This document shows positions 9,059 through 17,537 of a stretch of DNA of 64,000 nt, piece after piece (position 1 is the stretch's first letter; each line of letters opens with the position of its first letter). The stretch is from positions 1-64,000 of the forward strand of contig NZ_SUME01000008.1 of NCBI RefSeq assembly GCF_005048855.1, read 5' to 3'. The notes below the pieces were generated by a model that saw only the letters and a list, made by a program, of their open reading frames with translations, had not been told where the DNA came from and made no database searches. This DNA comes from Sphingobacterium olei (lineage in GTDB: Bacteria; Bacteroidota; Bacteroidia; Sphingobacteriales; Sphingobacteriaceae). The translations under genes were made by a program, and so were the position numbers.

Positions 9059-9916
9059 CTATTCTACTTCTTCGTAATTCCAGCTTATCAATTTTTCTTC
9101 CAGAATGCGTGCCATTTTATTGAAATAACGTTTTTGTTTATAACCCATGACCCATTGAATACCTTGAACCGCATTGGTACAGAAAATCTCATCAGCACGT
9201 TTCATGATTTCCGGACTTATTTGCGCTTCAACTACGGGAATTCCTTCATGTCTGGCCATATCCATTACAACGCGACGCATTACACCGTCAATGCATCCTT
9301 CAGATAGCGCTGGTGTATACAGTGTTTTTTCGTAATACACGAATATATTGGAAGTTAATGCCTCGCATAAATAGCCCTCCTGATTTAATAACAATACATC
9401 GTCAAAAGAGAACTTTTTCTTGTGCAATCCAGCTAAAACATATATCAGGGAATTATTGGATTTGATACCCGATAGATCACTATATGATTTTTTATACTCG
9501 GTATAGAGATCCACAATTAACCCCACTTTCCTGTCGCGTAGGGTCTCATCTATTTTATGCACCTGAAAAACAAAAACAGGTCTATTCGTTTGTGGACTAT
9601 AAAGCCCTCCACCATCTCTAAATACGATCAAACGAATGCGAAGACGTTTCCCTACCATATTATTCTTCCGAATAAGCTCCTCTGCCCTACTCCGAATAAA
9701 GAATTCGTCAAATTTCGTATATTCATCCAAGTGCAGCATTTTCATGCTCTTTTGTAATCTTTCAACGTGAAATTTTAGAAATCGAATGTCCCCGTCTTTC
9801 CATAACATAGTTTCAAAAAGACCATCCCCATAGCGGAAGGCGCGATTTTCAACCGTCATCACAGACGTATCCTCCGGCACAAACGTGCCGTTGTAATTAA
9901 TATAATGTATCGGCAT
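9059..9916 (-). CDS. Class IV PLP aminotransferase (PabC/IlvE-like)
   Basis: A 285-residue fold-type IV PLP enzyme. FRYGDGLFETMLW near residue 27 is the N-terminal signature, SGIKSNNSLIYVLA (about 150) carries the probable Schiff-base Lys, and EGYLCEALTSNIFVY (about 180) holds the family Glu. Members are aminodeoxychorismate lyases (folate synthesis), branched-chain or D-amino acid aminotransferases. The length and the absence of the branched-chain signature favour a PabC-like lyase, but this cannot be settled by eye. It follows rluD by 11 bp on the same strand and is probably co-transcribed. Confidence 0.8.
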   Translation of the reverse strand: MPIHYINYNGTFVPEDTSVMTVENRAFRYGDGLFETMLWKDGDIRFLKFHVERLQKSMKMLHLDEYTKFDEFFIRSRAEELIRKNNMVGKRLRIRLIVFRDGGGLYSPQTNRPVFVFQVHKIDETLRDRKVGLIVDLYTEYKKSYSDLSGIKSNNSLIYVLAGLHKKKFSFDDVLLLNQEGYLCEALTSNIFVYYEKTLYTPALSEGCIDGVMRRVVMDMARHEGIPVVEAQISPEIMKRADEIFCTNAVQGIQWVMGYKQKRYFNKMARILEEKLISWNYEEVE

Positions 9917-9927
9917 AAATGAATATT

Positions 9928-10965
9928 CTATTTTACTTCGTGACCCGTGGCATAATTACGCCACTTCTCTAACACTAAACGAAAATCTTCCGGTATTGGT
10001 ACCTCGAAGTGCACTGTTTTCTTTGATGTGGGATGCACAAAGCCGAGTGCCCGTGCATGTAAAGCCTGTCTTGGCATCATCTGAAAACAATTTTCGACAA
10101 ATTGCTTGTATTTGTTAAAGACCGTTCCCTTAACGATTTTGTCACCACCATAAGCAGCGTCACTAAATAAGGGATGGCCTATTGATTTCATATGCGTACG
10201 GATTTGGTGTGTACGACCTGTTTCCAATTGACATTCGATCAAGGTAACGTAACCCAAGCGTTCTAAAACTGTATAATGTGTTACCGACCACTTACCCTGC
10301 TCTGGTTCCTTATACATTTCCATTACCCTCCGATCTTTCATATTACGTCCTATATATCCAGAAACGGTACCATCTTCTGCTATGTCTCCCCATACTAGGG
10401 CCACGTAACGGCGTGCTATTGAGTGATCGTAAAATTGCTTGGCTAAATAGGTCATAGCCCATTCATTTTTTGCAATAACCAAAAGCCCTGAGGTGTCCTT
10501 ATCGATTCGGTGCACGAGTCCAGGTCTACCAGTATTCCCAACCATATTCGGTAACTGACTTAAATAGAAAGTCAATGCGTTTACCAACGTGCCGGTAAAG
10601 TTATTAAATCCTGGATGTACAACCATCCCAGCTTCTTTATTGACAATCAGTACATCTTCATCTTCATAGGTGATATTCAATGGAATATCTTCTGGATATA
10701 CTTCCGTATCGCGTGGTGGATCAGGTAGTAACATGGTGATCACATCTAATGGTCTCACCTTATAAGAGGCCTTTACAATTTTATCATTCACCCGAACAGT
10801 ATCTGCATCGATTGCATTCTGAATACGATTTCTAGACGTATTCTCTACTCTGTTCATCAAAAATTTATCCAAACGCAACGGAGCTTGTCCCTTATCCGCC
10901 ACAATACGGATATGTTCAAATAATTCCTGATCTTCTTGTTCTAATAATTCTAAATCCTCTGCCAT
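9928..10965 (-). CDS. rluD: RluD-family 23S rRNA pseudouridine synthase
   Basis: An S4 RNA-binding domain (RLDKFLMNRVENTSRNRIQN, about residues 30-90) is followed by the catalytic domain with the invariant motif GLVHRIDKDTSGLLVIAK, whose Asp attacks the uracil. The late motif ETGRTHQIRTHMKSIGHPLF is also intact. The start at ATG 10965 (MAEDLELLEQ) is chosen over an in-frame ATG at 10992 because the extra nine residues are hydrophobic and unlike family members. RluD modifies helix 69 of 23S rRNA in E. coli; Bacteroidota assignments to RluD versus RluC rest on similarity. Confidence 0.88.
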   Translation of the reverse strand: MAEDLELLEQEDQELFEHIRIVADKGQAPLRLDKFLMNRVENTSRNRIQNAIDADTVRVNDKIVKASYKVRPLDVITMLLPDPPRDTEVYPEDIPLNITYEDEDVLIVNKEAGMVVHPGFNNFTGTLVNALTFYLSQLPNMVGNTGRPGLVHRIDKDTSGLLVIAKNEWAMTYLAKQFYDHSIARRYVALVWGDIAEDGTVSGYIGRNMKDRRVMEMYKEPEQGKWSVTHYTVLERLGYVTLIECQLETGRTHQIRTHMKSIGHPLFSDAAYGGDKIVKGTVFNKYKQFVENCFQMMPRQALHARALGFVHPTSKKTVHFEVPIPEDFRLVLEKWRNYATGHEVK

Positions 10966-11004
10966 TGCACAAAAGTAAGGCAAATAGGTCAAAATCTCTT
11001 AACT

Positions 11005-11931
11005 TTGAAGCAAGAACATGAATTAAATATAACAGCAATCGAATTGACACTTGATTTTTATAGTCCCGAGGAGGAATTATTTCTTCCATTATTTAAAGAA
11101 AAGCAGGTACGGGTTTTCGTTAAGCGAGATGATTTGATCCATCCTTTTATTTCAGGGAACAAATGGCGTAAACTTAAATATGCGCTAATATCGGCAAAGG
11201 AAAACAAACAAGATACGCTGGTTACATTTGGAGGAGCCTGGTCCAATCACCTGCTCGCCACTGCTTGCGCCGGAGCCATGTTCGGTTTTAACACTATAGG
11301 ATTCGTACGCGGTGAAAGTGTCTCCAATCCCGTTCTCGCGATGTGTAAACTCTATGGAATGGAACTGGTATTCGTGACCCGAACCGAATATAAACACAAA
11401 ACGGATTTATTCCATCAACGGTTCGAAAATGGCAGCAATGCCTTATTTATTGATGAAGGGGGATATGGAACTCACGGTATGAAAGGTTGCTCCGAAATAA
11501 TTACAGAATTAAAACAAAATTACAACCATATCTTTTGTGCCGCAGGTACGGGTACAACGTTAGCCGGATTGGCGAAGGGAATTGCAGATCATCAACTGGA
11601 CAACACAACTCTTCACGGCATTCCAGTCTTAAAAGGGGGAGATTTTATCGAGGAGGAAATGAAGAATCTTAATGCACCCATCAACCAATTGATCCTACAT
11701 ACGACCTACCATTTTGGAGGGTATGCCAAGACTGCCCCCGAATTATTTCACTTTATCCAGGAATTTGTGTCCAAAACAGGTATCATGGTAGAACCGATTT
11801 ATACTGGAAAGCTTTTCTACGCCCTTCAGGATTTAGTACAAAAGGAAACCTTCTTAGCCAATGAAAAGATATTAATCCTGCACACCGGCGGATTGACAGG
11901 ATTTTTAGGCATGTATGAAAAATTCATATAG
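11005..11931 (+). CDS. PLP enzyme, ACC deaminase / D-cysteine desulfhydrase family
   Basis: A fold-type II PLP enzyme of 308 residues. VFVKRDDLIHPFISGNKWRK (about 34-53) contains the PLP Lys in SGNKWRKL, followed by TFGGAWSNHLLATA (substrate-binding SNH) and the phosphate-binding loop CAAGTGTTLAGLAKG (about 178). The family deaminates 1-aminocyclopropane-1-carboxylate or releases sulfide from D-cysteine; the substrate here is unknown. The reading frame has no ATG before codon 94, so translation must start at TTG 11005 or another non-ATG codon. Divergent from rluD with about 40 bp between starts. Confidence 0.85.
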   Translation: MKQEHELNITAIELTLDFYSPEEELFLPLFKEKQVRVFVKRDDLIHPFISGNKWRKLKYALISAKENKQDTLVTFGGAWSNHLLATACAGAMFGFNTIGFVRGESVSNPVLAMCKLYGMELVFVTRTEYKHKTDLFHQRFENGSNALFIDEGGYGTHGMKGCSEIITELKQNYNHIFCAAGTGTTLAGLAKGIADHQLDNTTLHGIPVLKGGDFIEEEMKNLNAPINQLILHTTYHFGGYAKTAPELFHFIQEFVSKTGIMVEPIYTGKLFYALQDLVQKETFLANEKILILHTGGLTGFLGMYEKFI

Positions 11932-11938
11932 TGCCGTG

Positions 11939-12259
11939 TTACAGGAAATCTGCCCTAAATGGAGTAAACGTATCAATTAATTCTCCCGCCTCGAGACATA
12001 CACAGCCATGTACAAGATTAGAAGGTATCACACAGCCATCACCTGCAGAGAGAATCTGATCCTTTCCATCAATGCTATACTTAAACTTACCTAATGATAC
12101 ATAAGAGGATTGTACATGTAGATGGTGATGCAACTCGCCAATCGCACCCGTTTCAAAACGGACCTTTACTAACATCATTTCCGGTGTATATCCTATTACC
12201 TTTCGCTGCACACCTTTTCCCAGATCCTGCCATTCCTTTAGATTATCCATTAAAAACAT
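11939..12259 (-). CDS. KdgF-like cupin protein
   Basis: A 106-residue single-domain cupin. Motif 1 is ELHHHLHVQSSYVSLGKF (metal-binding His cluster and Glu replaced by Gln-Ser), motif 2 GDGCVIPSNLVHG. The end FTPFRADFL and the beginning QRKVIGYTPEMMLVKV match KdgF-type cupins that linearise unsaturated uronates during pectin or alginate breakdown. No polysaccharide lyase is nearby, so the substrate is not supported by context. Its 3' end lies 8 bp from the convergent PLP enzyme gene. Confidence 0.75.
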   Translation of the reverse strand: MFLMDNLKEWQDLGKGVQRKVIGYTPEMMLVKVRFETGAIGELHHHLHVQSSYVSLGKFKYSIDGKDQILSAGDGCVIPSNLVHGCVCLEAGELIDTFTPFRADFL

Positions 12260-12516
12260 ATCTTTTTTGATTACTATATCTTAATCTTTTCTCATTAAAT
12301 TAACACCCGCTCTTCTTAACCAAAGATACTCCGTTTTATCTGTTTCAGAAAATTTTGGTTGTCATTATGTCATATTCATAATTGCTCATCATCTAATTAT
12401 CATCTATTCGTCAAACTCACTTTTAAGATTTTATAATAAAGAAAATATCCATTTAATTTGCGTCAGAATTTTTGAACATTTACTTCAGAAAGTCAAAATG
12501 AATTAATTAATATTTT

Positions 12517-15069
12517 ATGAACAACGTAATAAAGAAAGGCATTTTATTATTTCTGTCTATTCTATCCGTTATCAACACATATGCCCAAGACCTACAGCTA
12601 CGGGGACGTGTACTAGATGCACAAAGCAAAGAAGCTCTATCATTTGTAACGGTTGCTGTAATTGGCTCGACACAAAGCACGTATACGGATGATGATGGGA
12701 ATTTTAATCTAAAGGTTCCTTCTGCACAATCCAAGATACGAATCTCCTACGTCGGATACGAAAATCAGGACTTTTCATTTATTGCCCTCCGATCTCCGGT
12801 TGAGATATTATTGGTTTCCGAGAATCTAATCGAGGAAGTTGTGGTCAAAAGACCAAAATTGAAATATTCCAACAAAAATAATCCTGCGGTGGAATTAATC
12901 AGACAGGTCATTGCACATCGTGATGAAAACAGATTAACGGGGCAACAATATGTGGAATACGAACAGTATGAGAAGATTTCCCTGGGGCTGAGTAATTTAT
13001 CCGAAAAATTCAAAAACCGCAAAGCATTTAAGAACTATCAGTTCCTGTTTCAGAAAGATGATTCTGTACAAACCGGTGATAAATATATTTTACCAGCCTT
13101 TATTGAAGAGAAAGTGTCTAAGGTATATTACAGGAATGATCCCAAAAAAAATAAGCAATATATTTTAGCGGAGCGGAAAGCGGAATTTGATCCTAAATTT
13201 GTCGATAACGAAGGTTTAGGCAATTACTTCAACAATCTTTATCAACATATAGACATATATGATAATAATATTGCACTCTTGACCAATCAATTCTTGAGTC
13301 CGATTGCCAATAGTGCACCAACCTTTTATCGTTATTATATCACCGATACCATCAAGACGTCTAACCCCTGGTTGGTTGAATTGAGCTTCTTTCCCCGCAG
13401 TAAAACTGATTTTCTATTTCAGGGTAAGTTGTATGTCACACTGGATGGTCAATATGCCGTACAATCTACGCAGATGAAAGTTAACGAAGATATCAACCTC
13501 AATTTTGTCAGGGATCTCAATATCGAACTGGCTTTCGAGAAGGACAATAAAAATAAATACTATTTGAATAAAAGCAGTTTGGGAATTGATTTTTCGTTGA
13601 CGGAAAAAGGAAGTGGAATAAGAGGCAACCGTATCGTGTATTATACCGATTACATTAATGGAAAAGTACAGCCTGACAGTATCTATGCGGGCGAATCCAT
13701 TGTAAAAGTTCCAGTACAATCTGTCGCAACAAATAAAGAGGGATATTGGGCTTCACTACGTCACGAGCCATTAAGTAAAGCCGAGCAGATCATCTACTAC
13801 AATATCGATACCTTGCAAACAATTCCTTCATTTCGGAGATTCATGGATATCAGCACCCTGGTGCTTTCTGGCTACAAGCAGGCTGGCCCCGTAGAAATCG
13901 GTCCGGTAAATACGTTTTACAGTTACAATCCTGTAGAAGGTCTACGTTTCCGTTTAGGAGGCCGTACGACAGAGTCTTTCAGTACTAAGTTCTATTCAGA
14001 GGCTTATATTGCCTATGGATTGGATGACAAAAAATGGAAATATTTTTTAAGTGGTACGTATGCGTTAAATAACAAATCGGTTTACAAATTTCCACAACAC
14101 TACATCCGGGCGTCCGTACAGCGAGATACCAAAATTCCTGGGCAGAACTTGGATTTCGTCCAGGAAGACAACATCTTGTTATCTTTCAAAAGAGGAGAAA
14201 ATGAAAGCTATCTTTACAACGATATCTATCGACTGGAGTATAAAGCGGAATTCGAAAACCGCTTCACTATTTCTGCAGGTTTAAGCAAGTGGAAACAACA
14301 GCCAGCCGGGGTGCTTAATTATCAAGTAACACAGGAGGATGGGACACCTCTTTTTCTAAGGGAACTAAATACAACAGAAGTATCAGTAGGTTTACGTTAT
14401 GCACCTCATGAGGAATTTTATCAAGGAAAATTGTATCGTACGCCAATCTTTAATAAATATCCTATTTTCACGCTGAATTACACGGCCGGTATCAAGGGTT
14501 TTATGGAGGGTGACTACAACTACCACAATTTTACAGCTGGAGCTTTCAAAAGATTTTACCTGTCACAATTTGGCTTTGCGGATATCAATGTCGAAGGATC
14601 CTATATTTTAGGAGAAAATATTCCTTTTCCACTATTAACGGTGCATCGTGCAAATCAGACTTATGCCTATCAATTGAATTCTTACAATCTGATGAACTTT
14701 TTGGAGTTTGTATCAGATCATCACGTCGCATTCAATATGCAATATTATATGAACGGATTTTTATTGAACAAAATCCCGCTGCTAAAAAAACTGCAATGGC
14801 GTGAAGTCTTTAGTTTCAAAGCCGTATATGGCGGACTTCGTGATGAAAACAACCCGAGCCTGAACAATAATGTATTTGCCTGGCAAAAAAATTCAGATGG
14901 GGAGGTATCTTCATTCACATTCGGACAGGAACCCTATATGGAAGCAAGTGTAGGTTTGTCCAATATTTTTAAGATCCTTCGTGTAGACCTGGTAAAACGT
15001 CTCAATTATCTCGATCAGCCTAATGTCGCCGAATGGGGTGTGAGGGCGCGATTCAGATTTGATTTTTAG
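12517..15069 (+). CDS. DUF5686 outer-membrane protein with CarboxypepD_reg-like domain
   Basis: An 850-residue protein with signal peptide (residues 1-24, ending NTYAQ), an N-terminal CarboxypepD_reg-like beta-sandwich (LRGRVLDAQSKEALSFVTVA to IRISYVGYENQDF, about 27-90), and a long body typical of DUF5686 with a strand-rich C-terminal half ending in Phe (ARFRFDF), as in outer-membrane barrels. Members resemble TonB-linked outer-membrane proteins without a plug. Function unknown. Monocistronic with its own terminator. Confidence 0.85.
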   Translation: MNNVIKKGILLFLSILSVINTYAQDLQLRGRVLDAQSKEALSFVTVAVIGSTQSTYTDDDGNFNLKVPSAQSKIRISYVGYENQDFSFIALRSPVEILLVSENLIEEVVVKRPKLKYSNKNNPAVELIRQVIAHRDENRLTGQQYVEYEQYEKISLGLSNLSEKFKNRKAFKNYQFLFQKDDSVQTGDKYILPAFIEEKVSKVYYRNDPKKNKQYILAERKAEFDPKFVDNEGLGNYFNNLYQHIDIYDNNIALLTNQFLSPIANSAPTFYRYYITDTIKTSNPWLVELSFFPRSKTDFLFQGKLYVTLDGQYAVQSTQMKVNEDINLNFVRDLNIELAFEKDNKNKYYLNKSSLGIDFSLTEKGSGIRGNRIVYYTDYINGKVQPDSIYAGESIVKVPVQSVATNKEGYWASLRHEPLSKAEQIIYYNIDTLQTIPSFRRFMDISTLVLSGYKQAGPVEIGPVNTFYSYNPVEGLRFRLGGRTTESFSTKFYSEAYIAYGLDDKKWKYFLSGTYALNNKSVYKFPQHYIRASVQRDTKIPGQNLDFVQEDNILLSFKRGENESYLYNDIYRLEYKAEFENRFTISAGLSKWKQQPAGVLNYQVTQEDGTPLFLRELNTTEVSVGLRYAPHEEFYQGKLYRTPIFNKYPIFTLNYTAGIKGFMEGDYNYHNFTAGAFKRFYLSQFGFADINVEGSYILGENIPFPLLTVHRANQTYAYQLNSYNLMNFLEFVSDHHVAFNMQYYMNGFLLNKIPLLKKLQWREVFSFKAVYGGLRDENNPSLNNNVFAWQKNSDGEVSSFTFGQEPYMEASVGLSNIFKILRVDLVKRLNYLDQPNVAEWGVRARFRFDF

Positions 15070-15094
15070 AATTTACACAGTCACTATTAATAAC

Positions 15095-15131
15095 AATAAA
15101 GGCGCTTTCAAGATAAAAAGCGCCCTTTATT
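15095..15131. terminator. Bidirectional terminator
   Basis: Inverted repeat of about 12 bp with one bulged base (AATAAAGGCGC at 15095 pairing with GCGCCCTTTATT ending at 15131), between the convergent DUF5686 and M60 genes. Confidence 0.8.
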
Positions 15132-15133
15132 AA

Positions 15134-16732
15134 TTAGTCGGTCAACGTCGTGATATCTACTTTTGGTTTCGGCAGACGCATTGCTTGGATAGCCTTTTTA
15201 CATTCGTCTGCCATCTCCTGGGTCATATCATAGGTATAATTGCCATAATCATTATACGTGATTTCACCCACGTGGAAAAAACCATATTTATCAAAGAACT
15301 CCGTCAGATCTACTTTACTGACTTCACAGGCTGTCTTTACAAAGTTTAATTGATGTACCGCAGGATTATTATTTCCCGTCATTCTGTCTGCCGCCCAATT
15401 ACCTCCACGTCCCCTTCCCTGCGGACGTTGCGTTGCAGCTTGCTTACGAAATGCCTCAAACAAATCTGGATAAAAATCTGGATTGGAGCCAATCCCTTCA
15501 AAATACAACTGCAATTGCCAAAACGGAACTAGACGATTAAATACATCCGGATCCTGCAAATAGCTTATACCTTTATTGATAATACTATCCGTAGCCGATT
15601 TATAATTCCCTTGCTCTGCTACCCGTGTCGGATTTCCAAATGAACGCGTCACATATAAAGAGAAAAGATTATTACTTACTTCTCCAAGTCCACCCCAGTT
15701 AAAGGCGGGACGTGTCTGATGTACGTGCCCCACCTCATGACTAAATCCCCAACACGGATCACCTTTTATGACACGGGCAGGATCTACCACTAACGGCATG
15801 GCATTTCCAGGGTTGGTACCCATATAAGCCACCCCATCTCCGTCTCGGAACATATAATAATTATAATTAACTCGAGATAATATTTTATTGTCTGGTACTT
15901 TATTGTGCTTTATAAGTCCCATAATCCGATGCTGTCGGTATATTAGAGAGTCATAGTTAGCAATAAGTTCCACTCCCCTACCGTAAGCATATTGTTTACA
16001 AGCTTCTACCGGATAAGCAATTTGAATATGCTTTCCTATCGCATCAATAATTGGATAAACGGCGTGATCAAGTAGTCTATTCCAGTCTGCATCTGTATGC
16101 TTTGCTGCGTCAAAGTAACCATTAACCTGTCCATTTAAAAAGTGAACCTGTACGGGTTGCTCTTCCTTCGGTGTAGCCGAAAAATAATCTATATAAGCCA
16201 AGCTCCCGAAAGCTGTTAATTCGATGATATTGATTCCATTTCGAAGCTTGAATTCCACCTTTTCTATCCCCCAACCCTTTGGATCTTTTGTGGGTTCGAT
16301 GCCCTCAGGTGCTCTACGGTTCCAATTGGGAACAATCAGGTTAACTTCTTTATCCCCTGTTATCCCGTCGACAAGGATGATGTGCTTTCCTTTGGGAAGG
16401 TACACACCAGTGATATTTTCATATTTGCTATAACCATCTCCTATACTCAACTCCCTTCCCAATATAGAAGGCGAGAGCAGCGCCGGGTAACTTGCGTAAC
16501 GGTATGCCGTTTCGTATTTATCAGCAAGTAACTGGAGAGCAACCTCTTTAATCTGCGGATCTGCAATTTTATCAATATCCGCTTTCTTTACGCCCTTCTT
16601 TAATTTCAACGCCAAGGGATCTTCAAATACAGTTAGCGAAGCATATGCATTTTTAATTTCTTTCGCCGTTTGGGCAATTAAGGGAACTGCAACAATAAAA
16701 TTTACAGCTATAAATAACAAAATTCTTTTCAT
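15134..16732 (-). CDS. M60-family metallopeptidase (enhancin-like glycopeptidase)
   Basis: A secreted 532-residue protein with signal peptide (residues 1-21). The gluzincin motif HEVGHVHQTRP (about residue 345) supplies two zinc His and the catalytic Glu, and the downstream GLGEVSNN supplies the third zinc ligand Glu, as in M60/M60-like peptidases. The region before it (EPTKDPKGWGIEKVEF, LPKGKHIILVDG) is the beta-sandwich typical of the family. Characterised M60 enzymes of Bacteroides cleave O-glycosylated mucin-type proteins. Monocistronic here, but the sialic acid locus about 40 kb away would handle sugars from the same substrates. Confidence 0.88.
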   Translation of the reverse strand: MKRILLFIAVNFIVAVPLIAQTAKEIKNAYASLTVFEDPLALKLKKGVKKADIDKIADPQIKEVALQLLADKYETAYRYASYPALLSPSILGRELSIGDGYSKYENITGVYLPKGKHIILVDGITGDKEVNLIVPNWNRRAPEGIEPTKDPKGWGIEKVEFKLRNGINIIELTAFGSLAYIDYFSATPKEEQPVQVHFLNGQVNGYFDAAKHTDADWNRLLDHAVYPIIDAIGKHIQIAYPVEACKQYAYGRGVELIANYDSLIYRQHRIMGLIKHNKVPDNKILSRVNYNYYMFRDGDGVAYMGTNPGNAMPLVVDPARVIKGDPCWGFSHEVGHVHQTRPAFNWGGLGEVSNNLFSLYVTRSFGNPTRVAEQGNYKSATDSIINKGISYLQDPDVFNRLVPFWQLQLYFEGIGSNPDFYPDLFEAFRKQAATQRPQGRGRGGNWAADRMTGNNNPAVHQLNFVKTACEVSKVDLTEFFDKYGFFHVGEITYNDYGNYTYDMTQEMADECKKAIQAMRLPKPKVDITTLTD

Positions 16733-16928
16733 CTCGTATTTTCTCTTAGTTTTTGGACACCCTTTATTGGGGTTATTAGTGCCCTAAGATAATTTCATTC
16801 CGTAACGAAAAGGCATGAGCCACTGTACCAAAATTATTACAAAAGATGAATTCAAGGTTATTGATATTAATCAACCGTTTGACTAATTTTTACGAGCAGA
16901 TCGTCAATGACATCCACAATAGACAGAA

Positions 16929-17537
16929 TCAGGGAATTAACAACGTAGTCCTTATCGTTGAAGACCATATTTTATACCCCCCTTTATTGAGATGAAGGCC
17001 ATCTTCTTGATAATAGCGCCCGCAAGGTTTTCCGGTCGTGTCTATTAATCGATGGAAAGTATTTATAAATAATATATCGTTTTCACTTGCATAATATTCA
17101 ATTAAATCATTCGTTTTAATAACCTTCTCTAACAATAGAAGTCGATCAGGACTGGGTTTAATACTTACAACGGCAATATGAATTTCCGGGAATGTTTTCT
17201 GGATCAACGACACCATTCTTTTTAAGTCCTGAAGAACAGTTGCAGGAGACTTCCCTTGACTCAGATCATTATCTCCAGCATAAAGGACAATATATTCGGG
17301 ATTTAAACAGGCAAATAGCTCAGGAAAAAAATAAATACAGTCTTCATATGTTGACCCTCCAAATGCTAGATTGATGAGGTGACAGGGAGCTAGATCCTCT
17401 TGCATGTCTTCCCACAAACGAAAGGTAGAACTTCCATAGAATGCTACAAGTCCAGACTTCTCAGGAATTTGCCTTACCTTAACACGCAATAACTCTATTT
17501 CGTTTCTCCATTGTATTTCTATATTGTTAATCTGCAT
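16929..17537 (-). CDS. SGNH/GDSL hydrolase
   Basis: A 202-residue cytoplasmic SGNH-fold hydrolase. The four blocks are visible: AFYGSSTFRLW with the nucleophile Ser (about residue 36), NLAFGGSTYED with the Gly, YAGDNDLSQG with the Asn, and the final DGLHLNKGGY with the catalytic Asp/His. No signal peptide. Family members are esterases, lysophospholipases or acetylhydrolases. Its start overlaps the last 11 bp of the upstream cyclic-nucleotide-binding acyltransferase gene, so the two are translationally coupled and probably act on related lipid substrates. Confidence 0.88.
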   Translation of the reverse strand: MQINNIEIQWRNEIELLRVKVRQIPEKSGLVAFYGSSTFRLWEDMQEDLAPCHLINLAFGGSTYEDCIYFFPELFACLNPEYIVLYAGDNDLSQGKSPATVLQDLKRMVSLIQKTFPEIHIAVVSIKPSPDRLLLLEKVIKTNDLIEYYASENDILFINTFHRLIDTTGKPCGRYYQEDGLHLNKGGYKIWSSTIRTTLLIP

